A stretch of DNA of 64,000 bases from Hyphodiscus hymeniophilus (lineage: Eukaryota > Ascomycota > Leotiomycetes > Helotiales > Hyphodiscaceae): positions 124,001-188,000 of the forward strand of contig VNKQ01000020.1 in assembly GCA_016508695.1 (NCBI GenBank), read 5' to 3'. The number at the start of each line of letters is the position of its first letter. Within the stretch, counting starts at the first letter, position 1. Positions 24,807 through 34,843 of the stretch are shown one piece after another. The translations under genes were made by a program, and so were the position numbers. The notes under the pieces are model-generated. The model made no database searches and was not told the origin of the DNA. It saw only the letters and a list, made by a program, of their open reading frames with translations.

Positions 24807-25279
24807 TTGCAATTTCTTTTTGTTTTGATCTTTGACTTTTTCTTACTATTCTACAGCTTGATGCAAGTACCAAGCATATATATATATATATATGTACATC
24901 AATTTCTGCTTCAGTGGAGACAATACGAATGTCACATGACTTACAAAATGTGGCATGTTTTTACCCCGTGGGGTGATTTACCAATGTGTCAATGGGCGAG
25001 CCACGTACAAAAGAGACAAACTTTTTGCAACGTATGATATCATATGATGAATAAGTGTCAGCTGTCTTAACATGCCATAATAGATTGACGTTCTGGTTCC
25101 ATCTCTTCCTGTGGTCTCCCCAGTGGCGACAGGTTATAAATGGGAACCTATGATGTGATTATCAAGACCCAGTATATATCTACCCATTTCTCACATTTTG
25201 AGCTTGTTGTGAACTATATCTTCTACTAATTATCAAAAAAAAAATCGATAAATATATCAAGAATCAAAACGACAACGAG
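24807..25279. other. Intergenic region, divergent promoters with TA microsatellite
   Basis: Contains an alternating TA run of about 22 bp (near 24871-24892). A TATAAA at 25135-25140, about 140 bp upstream of the ATG, could serve the broken Hsp20 gene. Confidence 0.5.
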
Positions 25280-26231
25280 ATGTCCCCATTTTCACAACTC
25301 GGTAACGCCCTTGGTGGCCTCGGCAACGGCATTAATCACGAGTTTAACACGAGTTTAACACTGTCATCCGCCATCTCGATCAATTCGATCGTCACTTCTC
25401 TCACACCCACCGCATCATGAACTGCTTTATTCCACGCTTCGATCTCGAGGAAGATGCGAAGTTCTATTACGTGTACGGCTAGATCCCAGGTGCGAAAGTG
25501 GACGACATTACCATTGAAGCTCACGGCCAGAACACACTTGTCATCTATGGCCGAACTCACCGCCCTAGTACACTAAGAGAGCCAAACTTTGACCATCACA
25601 GGAGAAATCCGACATCTCGGAGCACTATGTGAACCTGCCACACCAAAACAAGGAGAACAAGGGCGTTCCGCTGTCGGCAGACGGAAATACGTATATCACG
25701 GTAGATGTCTCGGACGCCGGAAAGCCAGTCTAAGGCCAGCACGCTCCAGCGGCTCCCAAAGGTACTTATACCGAAATCGACAGGAGACATCCCAACCCAG
25801 CAGCTCCGCGCCCCGCAAATGTGATCAACGTGAATGTGAGCGATGCGGGGAAGCCAAAGCCCCAACAATTCCATCCCACCCGCCTCGTTGAGCACGACTT
25901 CTCGAACGAAGCGATCAACAGAATCCCGGAGCATAGGACGCTGCTTAGCGAAAGTTTGGTGGGAGACTTCCATCGTGCCTTTACATTCCCGTGCCCGATT
26001 TCCGAGGAAGGCGTTCGTGCGAGCGTGGAGACTGGGGTGTTGTCTCTGTTGGTTCCGAAGGTTGAGGGAAGGTCGAGGGGACGGAAGATTCGTATTGCGG
26101 GGAGTGAAATGGATGGGGCCATGATGGCGCGTTTCCCTGGGTCTTTAGGGGGGCATCAGATGAGAGTTGTTGAGCGTACTGATCAGGCTTTTCTGTTCCT
26201 CGTGCCTTGCAGACTGGAGTCAAGGTTCTGA
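25280..26231 (+). pseudogene. Small heat-shock protein (Hsp20/alpha-crystallin), broken
   Basis: The remains begin with ATG and MSPFSQLGNALGGLGNGI, followed by the alpha-crystallin N-terminal boundary PRFDLEEDAKFYYVYG, then IPGAKVDDITIEAHGQ. The end matches Hsp20 C-termini: VGDFHRAFTFPCPISEEGV, GVLSLLVPKVEG and an I-x-I-type tail (RKIRIAG). Lesions visible are: an exact 11-bp tandem duplication GAGTTTAACAC at 25340-25361 that throws the frame; an in-frame TAG at 25480; another frame change between about 25565 and 25605; and a TAA after VDVSDAGKPV. Members of this family are ATP-independent chaperones. With several independent lesions the copy is very unlikely to make a working protein. Confidence 0.8.
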
Positions 26232-26551
26232 ACTCCTGCGACATCAAGGTTCCCCATCTTTGCGCGAAAAAAATTGAAAAACATATTTCGGGCAAATTTA
26301 ATAACATATGTATATAAACTATGCGTTTGTGGTTGGAAAATAATTTGGAGTCGCATATTTCCAGGGCAGGAATATCACAGGACAACAATTTCACGAACAG
26401 GTCCATGTCACTACCTTACAAGATTTAACATAGATTTCTGTTCTTGGTGCAACTAGTGGAGTGATATGGAATACCTTAACCACATCAACCCTGTCACAAA
26501 CTGCGTGACCACATTAATTCTGATATACACGTGACAAAACAAATCCATTGC
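26232..26551. other. Intergenic, no feature seen
   Basis: About 320 bp between the Hsp20 relic and the DUF924 gene stop. AT-leaning with no ORF of interest; probably the DUF924 gene's 3' UTR. Confidence 0.4.
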
Positions 26552-27385
26552 CTAGAATCCAGACGGATTCTCTTTGAGATACGCAATCTCCTCCGGCGTA
26601 GACTCTCTTCCTATTGCCTCGTTTCTTGATGGAAACCTTCCAAATTTGAGGATGGAATCTCTATGGCTGTACGCGAACTTGATGGACCTCTCCCAGTACT
26701 CCTTAAGCTCCGAGTCATTAGGCTCGCATCGAGCAAGGGCCGCTTCAGTTAAGGCAACGCCAGCAACCTGGCTCAGCAGGTTCTCGCCATGCATCAGAGG
26801 CAAGTAGAAGAATGATTGCTGCGTGTGCGAAACCGAACGATCGAACCCCTTGGCGATTGCTGTGGTGGTAACATTCAAGGCTTGAGGATCGGAGCTGAAC
26901 GCCGAGGGAGTGCCTCTGAAGATGTTCCTTGGGAACTGATCGAGCAATATGATGAGCGCCAGTGTTCCGACGGGCTCACTGGTCCAGGAGCCGAGTTCGT
27001 GGGCGCGCGCTTTCTCGACGAGCCCGCCGAACTGGTCTCTGATCTCTGCGTCGACGGCGGGGCCACCAGCGAACCATTTCTTTTGAGGTTCGGGCCCATC
27101 AAACCAGTACGACATGGTTCTGTTGATATCTGGATCCATGGGCATTGTCGAAGACATGGAGCGGAACGAGCTAAATGGGGTCTGTATTGTTGATCTGAAC
27201 ATCGCCTGGAAGCCGAGGATCTGATGAGACGCGTCAGCTCGGAAAATCCCTAATGTGGACCTGATTACCTTTTGGAACGCGGAGGTGACGTTGTATCCCC
27301 TCATTTTGGAAGAAGACAGCGAGGTCATGAACTTTATCGTTTGTGGGCAAATATTAAGGTTGGAGAAATGATGCTGAGCCGGCAT
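26552..27385 (-). CDS. DUF924 family protein, possibly mitochondrial
   Basis: The DUF924 domain (TPR-like helical fold, biochemical role unknown) is complete from about MSYWFDGPEPQKKWF to the C-terminus. Hallmarks are LIILLDQFPRNIFRGTPSAF, FFYLPLMHGE and FGRFPSRNEAIGRESTPEE. The reading frame is open throughout (277 residues). However, 27268-27221 has all the marks of a 48-bp intron: GTAATC donor, GCTGAC branch, CATCAG acceptor. Its removal keeps the frame and gives 261 residues, so the spliced form is more likely. The ~60 residues before the domain are Ser/Arg/Gln-rich with few acids, compatible with a mitochondrial targeting sequence; this is inference. The start is the first ATG in frame. 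Confidence 0.85.
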   Translation of the reverse strand: MPAQHHFSNLNICPQTIKFMTSLSSSKMRGYNVTSAFQKVIRSTLGIFRADASHQILGFQAMFRSTIQTPFSSFRSMSSTMPMDPDINRTMSYWFDGPEPQKKWFAGGPAVDAEIRDQFGGLVEKARAHELGSWTSEPVGTLALIILLDQFPRNIFRGTPSAFSSDPQALNVTTTAIAKGFDRSVSHTQQSFFYLPLMHGENLLSQVAGVALTEAALARCEPNDSELKEYWERSIKFAYSHRDSILKFGRFPSRNEAIGRESTPEEIAYLKENPSGF

Positions 27386-27768
27386 TTTGTCGCCGGACAG
27401 GCATTGTTACCCCGGACAATGTACTCGCAGCGGATTGAAAAGGGGCATCACTGAAATATCCCGTTATCGAAGAAAGGACGAGTCCCCGATGTCAAGAGAG
27501 AGCGAGTGAGAAGACAATCAGATACTAACATCTTTTGGTGGCCTAGGTTTCAATTACTCGAGTGGGAAGTTCTCAGCGAGCTCAGAACGAGAAGATAAGA
27601 AATTCACGTGCTCCCCACCTTTGTCATTCCTTTATTCGTCAATTCCACAACTCTTTTGAAGGCTGAGTAGCATCAAATTCAGAAAGTTCTTCTCCACAGG
27701 TCAATCTTATCAAAAGTGCAATTATACATTTACCCTGTCAGATTTGATGCTTCCCCATCGCCCTTGGA
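27386..27768. other. Intergenic region, divergent promoters
   Basis: About 380 bp between the DUF924 start (minus) and the P450 start (plus). A shared promoter is expected; no specific site is claimed. Confidence 0.4.
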
Positions 27769-29501
27769 ATGCTTAACCTTCTGATCCCGGGATGGAGTTT
27801 CCAGCGGTTGATAGCACTGTGTGTTCTCGGTATCTTGTTTGTCTGTTGGAGGATTGCTGCCGCATTCACCAAAATTCGAGGAACTCCCGGTCCAAAGATC
27901 TATGCCGTCACTCAATGGCGGTTGGCTTGCGACGACTGGAAGGGTACGCGAACGACAACAATCAATCAGCTTCACCAGAAATATGGCCCCGTCGTCAGGA
28001 TTGGGCCCAACGAGTTATCCTTCAATAGTCTATCCGCGCTGAAGACTATTTACGGAGCTGGGAGTGGGTTTGAGCGCACCTCATTCTACAAGATGTTCGA
28101 TGTTTACGGCCAGCCAAACCTGTTCACCTTCGCCAGTCCCAAAGCCCATGGTGATAGGAAGAAGTTGCTCAATCATGCATACTCGAAGTCCAGTATTCTC
28201 AGAGAGTCAGCGCAGGCAGTCGAAGAGAAGGTTTGGGAGTATATGAAGTTGCTCGAAATGGATCCCGAGACGGCGAGTGAGATCTTCACCAGCTTACACT
28301 ACTACTCCCTTGACAATATCACTCACTTCCTCTATGGACCGAGTCATGGCGGCACAAACGCCATGACAGGCTCAAAACAAGATCGAGCCCTATTGGATGA
28401 CGTTTTAGATCCGGCTCGGAGGAAATTGGCTTGGTTTGCGAGTCATCTTCCGCGGTACACGAAGTGGCTCATGTCAAGAACTGGTCTTACTGAGAAAGCT
28501 ATCGCCTTTTTGGGATTGCTTCCGCAACAAAAACCAACTGTCTATACTGGCATACGTCGACATGCTTTGGAAGCGTGGAACAGCTTTCCGAAAACTGCAT
28601 CTGATGTCAAGGCAGAGTCCAAAAATACAACGATCATGGGCCGGCTTTGGGAGCATCACGTGTCCCAGAAAGAGAAGGGATTACAGGACATGGAGATTGC
28701 CTCGGAAGCAGCAGATCACCTTCTAGCAGGTGTAGACACGACCAGCGATAGTCTGATGTTTCTCATATGGGCACTGTCTCTTCCCAAAAACCTCAAGTTC
28801 CAAGACAAGTTGATTGAGGAGGTTATTGCGATGCCGCCGTCGATGGTAGATGCTCGTGGCATTCCCACAGCCGAAGCCACTGGAAAGCTTCCATACCTGG
28901 ATGCGGTAATCAAAGAGACACTGCGACTATATTCTCCACTCCCTGCCTCGGAGCCTAGAAGTCTGCCCGTCGACTGCGTCATTGATGGGTACAAGATTCC
29001 CGCCAACACCGTGGTCAGCATGTCGCCGTACGCATTACATCGCAATGGGGAAGTGTATAAGGATCCCTTGGTCTTCAATCCAGAAAGATGGCTTGGTGAT
29101 ACAAAAGATGTCACAGAGATGAAGAAGTGGTTCTGGGCGTTTTCAAGTGGAGGAAGGATGTGCATTGGGATGCAGTAAGTTCGAGCCGAGGTTTCTTAAG
29201 TCACTACTGACTTAAGAAAGCTTGGCTATGGCAGAAATGACGACCTTGACAGCGGCAATCTATCGAGTGTATACAACAAGAGTCAAGCCGGGTACTGCAA
29301 ATACCTCGCCTGGGATCACGAGTCGATTCGAAGTGTTCTATGATGAGACTATGCCTCAATTCAAGGTAGTGTAGTTTCCTTTTCCACCTAAGCTTTCTCG
29401 AATACGGTATGCTGACATGATATTGGTCTCAGGAACATGTATGTCCAATCGAGTTTGTAAAACGACAAGGAACTGGGTTGGTTGTGGACAAGCTTGCTTG
29501 A
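27769..29501 (+). CDS. Cytochrome P450 monooxygenase
   Basis: Three exons (27769-29174, 29221-29365, 29433-29501) give 539 residues. Introns are 46 and 67 bp; the first falls just after the heme loop (GM|HLAMAEM) and the second has a GCTGAC branch site. An N-terminal membrane anchor (residues about 8-33) precedes a Pro-rich hinge TPGPKIY. The I-helix AGVDTTSD, the K-helix ExxR (KETLRLYSP), FNPERWL and the heme loop FSSGGRMCIGM with Cys465 are all present, so the enzyme should be active. The arrangement resembles pisatin-demethylase/benzoate-hydroxylase-like fungal P450s, but the substrate cannot be told. There is no biosynthetic core gene beside it. The nearest tailoring-type gene is the aminotransferase 5 kb away. 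Confidence 0.92.
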
Positions 29502-29744
29502 GCATCCATGAAGCACTCGAATGGCTCGACCGACTGTTTTGGCATTCGTCTATATACCGCTCTCATATGCCATAAGACTCTTTGGCATGATTCTTCAAAC
29601 AAGTCGAGACGGGGTGTATGGGTCTGTTCCGTTTCACTTTTAGTGCTTACTATCAGACCTGCCGACAGACAACCAACTTCCAGCCCTGTCGCCGTTGATA
29701 CCGTCCTCCTCCTTGCTTACTCCTGCATCCCCTTTAGATACCTC

Positions 29745-30011
29745 GCTAATCACAATGATTCTTCAACCCCAACCTCTCCTGCTCGCCTCTTCTCGGAAGC
29801 TCCAGTCGAGCTTCGTCTCAAGGTTTGGAAGGAGGCTCTTCCTGGCCGGAGACACATCAGCATTCAAGCCACAGGTGTTCCTGAAGATGTCGATTGCTGT
29901 TTCTGGGAAGGTGAAGACGAATCAGACGTTAACACGAACCCAGACGACAACTTCGACATGGTTGTGGAATTTAAGACGGTTCTGGTATTCCTTAGTTGTC
30001 AAGGTTTATGA
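29745..30011 (+). pseudogene. 2EXR-domain fragment
   Basis: The frame ending at 30011 contains ARLFSEAPVELRLKVWKEAL followed by PGRRHISIQATG. This matches the start of the fungal 2EXR domain (F-x-x-P-E-L-R-x-K-I-W-x-x-A-x-P pattern). No ATG lies close in front in this frame, and the frame stops about 60 residues later, where the family continues for 150 residues or more. It is either a decayed copy or an exon whose partners I could not find. 2EXR proteins have no established function. Confidence 0.5.
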
Positions 30012-30211
30012 AGGCTGGTAACATGCCAGTGAAAAGATCATGTAAAGCCCGGACATCGGGTCTTTGATGAACAAATATCATGTGAAGTTTTTCGAATTGT
30101 GTATTCAAATATTTTGATGGTATCTTCGCTGAACTACTAAGTCTGACGCCTGTATCTCCAAAGCCAAGATCACCATGTAATTATCACTAAAACCAACAGA
30201 AATTACCCTTC

Positions 30212-30898
30212 TCAATTTGCCCTGGTAGCTCCCAATCTTCTCGCTGGTGATTTCGGTGGAATTGGAGGAGCTTCGAAATCCGAAACTTCCCTGGTTGGCT
30301 TGGGGACCTCAAGGTAGACTGATCTCTCCCGAGAATGATGACTTGATTCAAAATCTTCATTTTCGTCCGATGAATAAGTCATATCTGGTTCTTCGTCGAG
30401 CTGTGGCAATGGAGATGAGCTTCTCTTCACCACATTCAGCGGTGCCGGAGACATTGGCTCAAGGAATCGATCATCGTCGGCGATTTGGAAGCCTGCGTTC
30501 GAGTAATCAAGCGAAGAATCACCTTGTAACACGCGCCGATGACAACGCTCAGATGCAAACGGATATTCGTCATCAAATTCGCTTGTCGGTGTGATAGGGG
30601 ATTCACACAAGGTGATTCCTAGCATTACGTGAGGAGGTGGAGCTGGCTTTGTCGATATTTCTATGCTGTCTGGCAAGGTTGGGCCAGTGTAGAATGGCGT
30701 TTCGAACGAGGCTTCTTTCTTATATGGTTCGTATTGCGTTGGCGGTAAGTTCTCAGTGTACTCTTCGTCCCCAGGAACAATATGAGCGGATACGATGCTA
30801 GGGATGACGAGGCTCGAGATGGATTTTCGATTCTTCCTCGATTTATCTTGGTACTTCTGGTAGCCTTTGACGCCAGCGTAGACAAGAATGGCTGCCAT
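30212..30898 (-). CDS. Hypothetical protein, single N-terminal hydrophobic segment
   Basis: An intron-free frame of 228 residues with ATG at 30898. The first ~14 residues (MAAILVYAGVKGYQ) are a short hydrophobic stretch, followed by a basic patch KYQDKSRKNRKS. The rest is disordered, rich in Pro, Ser, Glu and Asp, with proline motifs such as APPIPPKSPARR near the end. I recognise no family. The open frame and start context support a real gene, but composition alone cannot prove it. It may be a small tail- or head-anchored protein. Confidence 0.6.
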   Translation of the reverse strand: MAAILVYAGVKGYQKYQDKSRKNRKSISSLVIPSIVSAHIVPGDEEYTENLPPTQYEPYKKEASFETPFYTGPTLPDSIEISTKPAPPPHVMLGITLCESPITPTSEFDDEYPFASERCHRRVLQGDSSLDYSNAGFQIADDDRFLEPMSPAPLNVVKRSSSPLPQLDEEPDMTYSSDENEDFESSHHSRERSVYLEVPKPTREVSDFEAPPIPPKSPARRLGATRAN

Positions 30899-32249
30899 TA
30901 GGATTTCAGTTGTTGCTCTTCAGTTTGACACTTGGAATCAGATTTGTGCTATGTGCGAATGGTTAAGAATTGAATGATAGTAACTGCAAAACGAAATGCT
31001 GTTACAGATAGGAAAATGGAAATAGTTATATCAACTTGTGTCGACGGCTGAGCCGGGTAGATGTCGTCGTCATGGAAGGCTGTGTGCGCAGCGTGGCGAC
31101 TCCGCCACGCGCTGCATGACCAAAAGATCTAGTCATGTGACCAACAATGCGCCATGATTTGGAATGCATCTATGAATCGATGGAATATTGGAACTGGATC
31201 AACTTTGATCCTATGTTTGTTGTATGGAAAATATTGGCTGCGGAATGAGGGCCTCCAGAGGCGTGGATGCAGTGGGATAGGGAGAAAGGGGGAGAAGCCA
31301 GGTCAATACTTACGAGTATGTAAACCCGAATAGCTCGTCCGCAGCGACCATCCGATATGATTCCATTTCCTAATAATCACCTACCGGATTATGTAGTGGC
31401 TATTCACGGCTTCCAGTCCCAGATGGACAGCACTAGAGATAGTGTATCTGGGAAGCCGTGGGTAAAGCCGGATACCCTCTGGCTCTGCTCTATAAGGCCA
31501 GTACATATCCTGATTTTCTCCATTTACTTGGTTGGAGCCTCTGTGGCTCTCATCTACAAGTATCAATGTCACGTTCCGGCAAAGAAGTTGGTGATACTAA
31601 TGCCCTTACTGCTCAATGCTGTTAACGTTGTTTTCACGTTGTGATTCCCTCAATACCTTCGTGTGGGAAGTTGATTGAGTACTCGACCTATTCGGAGTAC
31701 TCGGCGTACTTGGACTGTTCCAATATTTTTGTGCCCTCGACGGAGTAATTACTTTATCTGACTTGCTATGCTGCACAAATGAGAGCGGGCCGTTATTGCT
31801 TTGATTTGAGGTATCCAGCTGCGATCTAGTTGGATGCTGGCTTGGTGATACTAGCTTGGTATGTTTCCATATATATATGCTGTATTTTTGATACCTCTTC
31901 TTTTTCTGTGTCTTCCATCAAATAGCACCTCTCATCTGGCATTTTACTGTTTATATGAAAACCGAAGTGGGGCCCGATTGACATCCAAACCTACGAGCTA
32001 TGTCTCTAACCGTTAATCTCGCCAAATATCTCTTCACCCGACCTCGATAGGTAGGTGTAGAAGCTATACATGGTGTTCCAGGCCACTATAACTCTGAACT
32101 GCTGGACCATGAGGAGCCAGGTTTGCATTGGGTCGGTAATTGTAATGAACTGAATGCAGGTTATGTTGCAGACGGTCATTCTAGGATACAAGGGCTTTGG
32201 TGCATTGATGACTACTTTCGGCGGTCGCGAGGGTGACGAGACACCGTTG
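30899..32249. other. Intergenic, with one doubtful small ORF
   Basis: A 95-codon ORF at 31357-31644 (plus) starts with ATG and carries two hydrophobic stretches (HILIFSIYLVGASVALIY and VILMPLLLNAVNVVF). It has no recognised relatives and remains doubtful. The remainder is probably promoter of the hypothetical gene and 3' region of the regulator. Confidence 0.35.
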
Positions 32250-34476
32250 TCAGAGAAAGCCAAAGGGTTGGTCTTCATTACCAACCAGTATCGGATGTTC
32301 TGCCAGATCGCACCAGAAGTCCATCTCAAAGTCCCAGGTATCCTGGTTGGTCCAGGGGATGGTATCTTCTGCTTCGTTGCCCCTAATGAGAGAATCCGAC
32401 GCAATGGCTGGCCCTGGCTGGCTGACTGGAATCCGTGCCACACTACTCGAGATCAACTTGTTAAGGAGTGTCTTAATTGTGCGTGTGGCGCCAGACAATA
32501 ATACATAATTTGGATGCTGAAACCCAACCAATGCTCCTGTTTACACTTCGGCGACTAGAACGCTCAGATCCTGGACGATCTTGGATACCGATACTCCGAC
32601 TTCTTGCTCGATGAAGGATCGATTGAGCAAAGAAAGAGAAAGTACACCAGCGGCTGGTAATCCATAATAGGCTACCTGTCACATATCAGTATCTTTGCAC
32701 CCGACGCAAGACTGAACTCGCCTTCCACACGATTCCTGTTCCAGAATTTGACAAATGCTCTTTAAGTACAGCTATCTCCACAGCCAAAGATAGTATATCA
32801 GCTGAGATTGAGATCAATTGGGAATCTGGCTCTGCCATACGCCGCACGAGCGCCAGGCGAAGGAGGAATAAGATGTGTAGATGGTTGAGTCGAGCGCTGG
32901 CCATAAAGTCGCGCTCCACAGCTTTCCGACCGCAATATTTCAAAGCACCCTCTAAACGAAAACGTGGAGGAAGAGCATTCCAGTCGACTTCAGCGCTGGC
33001 TTTCAAATTCCTGTACATGTCAATGGTTGGTTAAATGCGAGTTGACGTTCAACTGACTTTGCTCTCCGGACTCGCTCTTCGTAGTTCTTCTCTTGGAAGA
33101 GGTCAAGTGCTTCTTCCTTTAATAGCGCGCAAAGAAAAGACCACCGTGTGTCCGCCGTATAATCAAAATTCTCGTCTGGTGACCATCGGAAGTGTTCCAA
33201 CGACGATGGTGTATCACTGGAAGGGACGCCGTTTGCATTACCTGGAAGTTCCAGACGACAGTATTTTCGTTGAATTCTTGGAGGACGACCAAGAAAAATC
33301 GAGACGTTCTTATCTCCAGAATAAGCGCATGCAAATGCAGCCCATCTCAAGTCTTTAACAAAAGAGGGAGCGGATTCGTTGTGGTCAATATGTTCATGAT
33401 AACCCAGAGCAAATATAGAGCTAGCTACATCTCCCAATCTTCTCCACGAATGATAACCTGATGCGTCAGTAGAGTCGTCGAGCTACATAGACCAGCCAAC
33501 TCACTCTGGTCACCATCGACAAACGAGTGATTGATGAAATTTTCATACTGCAGCAGAAGCTGCAGGTCATTTAGACAGTCGAGAGAGAGAGCAATATCGA
33601 GGCACTGATCTGAGAATCTGGTTGCAAGCTTTTGGAGCCCGAGGCATTGCTGCTCAGTAGTGAAGAGACTACCAAAAGAGGTCAAATCTATTGTAGCCCG
33701 GGCTACAGCAGTGAAAAATAGACCAATTGTCTCCCACCGGGCACTCTCGGTGCAAAAGGAGGCGCAGAAGTGGTCAAACGTAGAGGTTCTCTCGATTGCT
33801 AGCGGGCGGCTTGAATGTAGGAAAAGATTCCTTGATATATGAAGGGCTTCGTCTGTCTCTCCGTTGAGCCCATCGAATATGTGTTCCATGGTTTGAGCAG
33901 ACTTTTTTGTGAGTGACCCAGCGAGTGCAAGATTGACTTCTTTGCTAATCCAGGCTGTGACTAATCTACTGCAGGACAAAACATTCGTGCACTGTTGGAT
34001 TTTCTCTACTAATTTAGCTCCATACGCAATGTCTGCTTCATTCACGGAATGTTCAGGTTGTTTATGAAAGTGATTCCGTGGGTGAGAACTGGGGTGATGT
34101 AGCTCGTCCTCAATGTCCTGTGGAATGTGGTCAAAGATTTTTTTATGACTGGAAGACCCAAGGTATCCTGGATTGGGAAAGTTGTGAGACTCAGTCGACA
34201 CTTCCAGGTCGTAGTTCTTACTTCCATGCAGATTTCGTGGATTCCGCAGTTGACTTGACACATATTAGCAAAGCTTAACCACTCAACGCGCAATGCTTAC
34301 TATGAGGCATCGCGGGTTTGGGTTCGAGCTGGCTGTCTCCGTTTGAACGGCCTCGCACGATAGACACAAGTGCCTGCTCGATTCTTCTCATGGCATCTGG
34401 CACACACGGGTAGGGCATGATCGCAAGCAAGCTTTGAGGATCTGCAGGGATCACAGGCGGCGAGTTTCGTAGGCAT
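32250..34476 (-). CDS. Zn(II)2Cys6 transcription factor with an in-frame stop near the C-terminus
   Basis: Exons 34476-34301, 34253-33505, 33457-33058, 33010-32722 and 32675-32541 are joined by short introns (the first three 47 bp). They give 582 residues to a TAA at 32543-32541. The zinc cluster is C-x2-C-x6-C-x6-C-x2-C-x8-C at residues 8-37, followed by a basic stretch (FKRRQ). YHSWRRLGDVASSIFALGYH and YYGLPAAGVLSLSLLNR are typical of the fungal_trans regulatory domain. After the TAA the same frame stays open for 96 codons to 32250 and still reads like the family C-terminus (FEMDFWCDLAEHPIL). Either the protein is truncated, or a 30-bp segment is removed, or the gene is decaying. The fourth intron uses either a GC donor (AAG|GCGAGT) or a weak GT four bases on. 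It is divergent from the aminotransferase and may control it. Confidence 0.75.
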
Positions 34477-34843
34477 CTTGCAAGAGTTGTTATCTAGCCG
34501 AGCAGTTACTATTGTTGTTATCGCAACGTCTTCAAGAGGCAGTGCACTCGATATCTTAGATGTGCCTTCGGTATTAAGGTCATTTCTCACGCCGAAGTTG
34601 TCTATCCCCTACGAAGCATGGCGCGGGAAGTTCATAAAGTGGGATATCGCTAATGTTGTCACGCATCCCTGTAGTGTGCCTGGCTTTACCTGTACTGTAC
34701 TGTAACAAGAGCCTTGTTGAGCGGCTTCGGCTAATCAAAAACGTTCAGAAAGTCTAGATCATAAGCATCTAGACGTGTAGAGCTTGTTCAAGGCCAATAA
34801 TCAATCTGACCAGGTGCTAGAAAATGGTTTGACTACTTAGCAG
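34477..34843. promoter_or_regulatory. Shared divergent promoter region
   Basis: About 370 bp separates the regulator's ATG (minus) from the aminotransferase frame (plus). Divergent regulator/enzyme pairs often share control. No specific binding site is claimed; a search for CGG-type half sites would be the obvious test. A missing first exon of the aminotransferase could also lie here. Confidence 0.4.

Noticed and set aside
31357..31644. 95-codon ORF with two hydrophobic stretches
   Set aside because: Starts with ATG but no family or context support; mentioned only under the intergenic entry.
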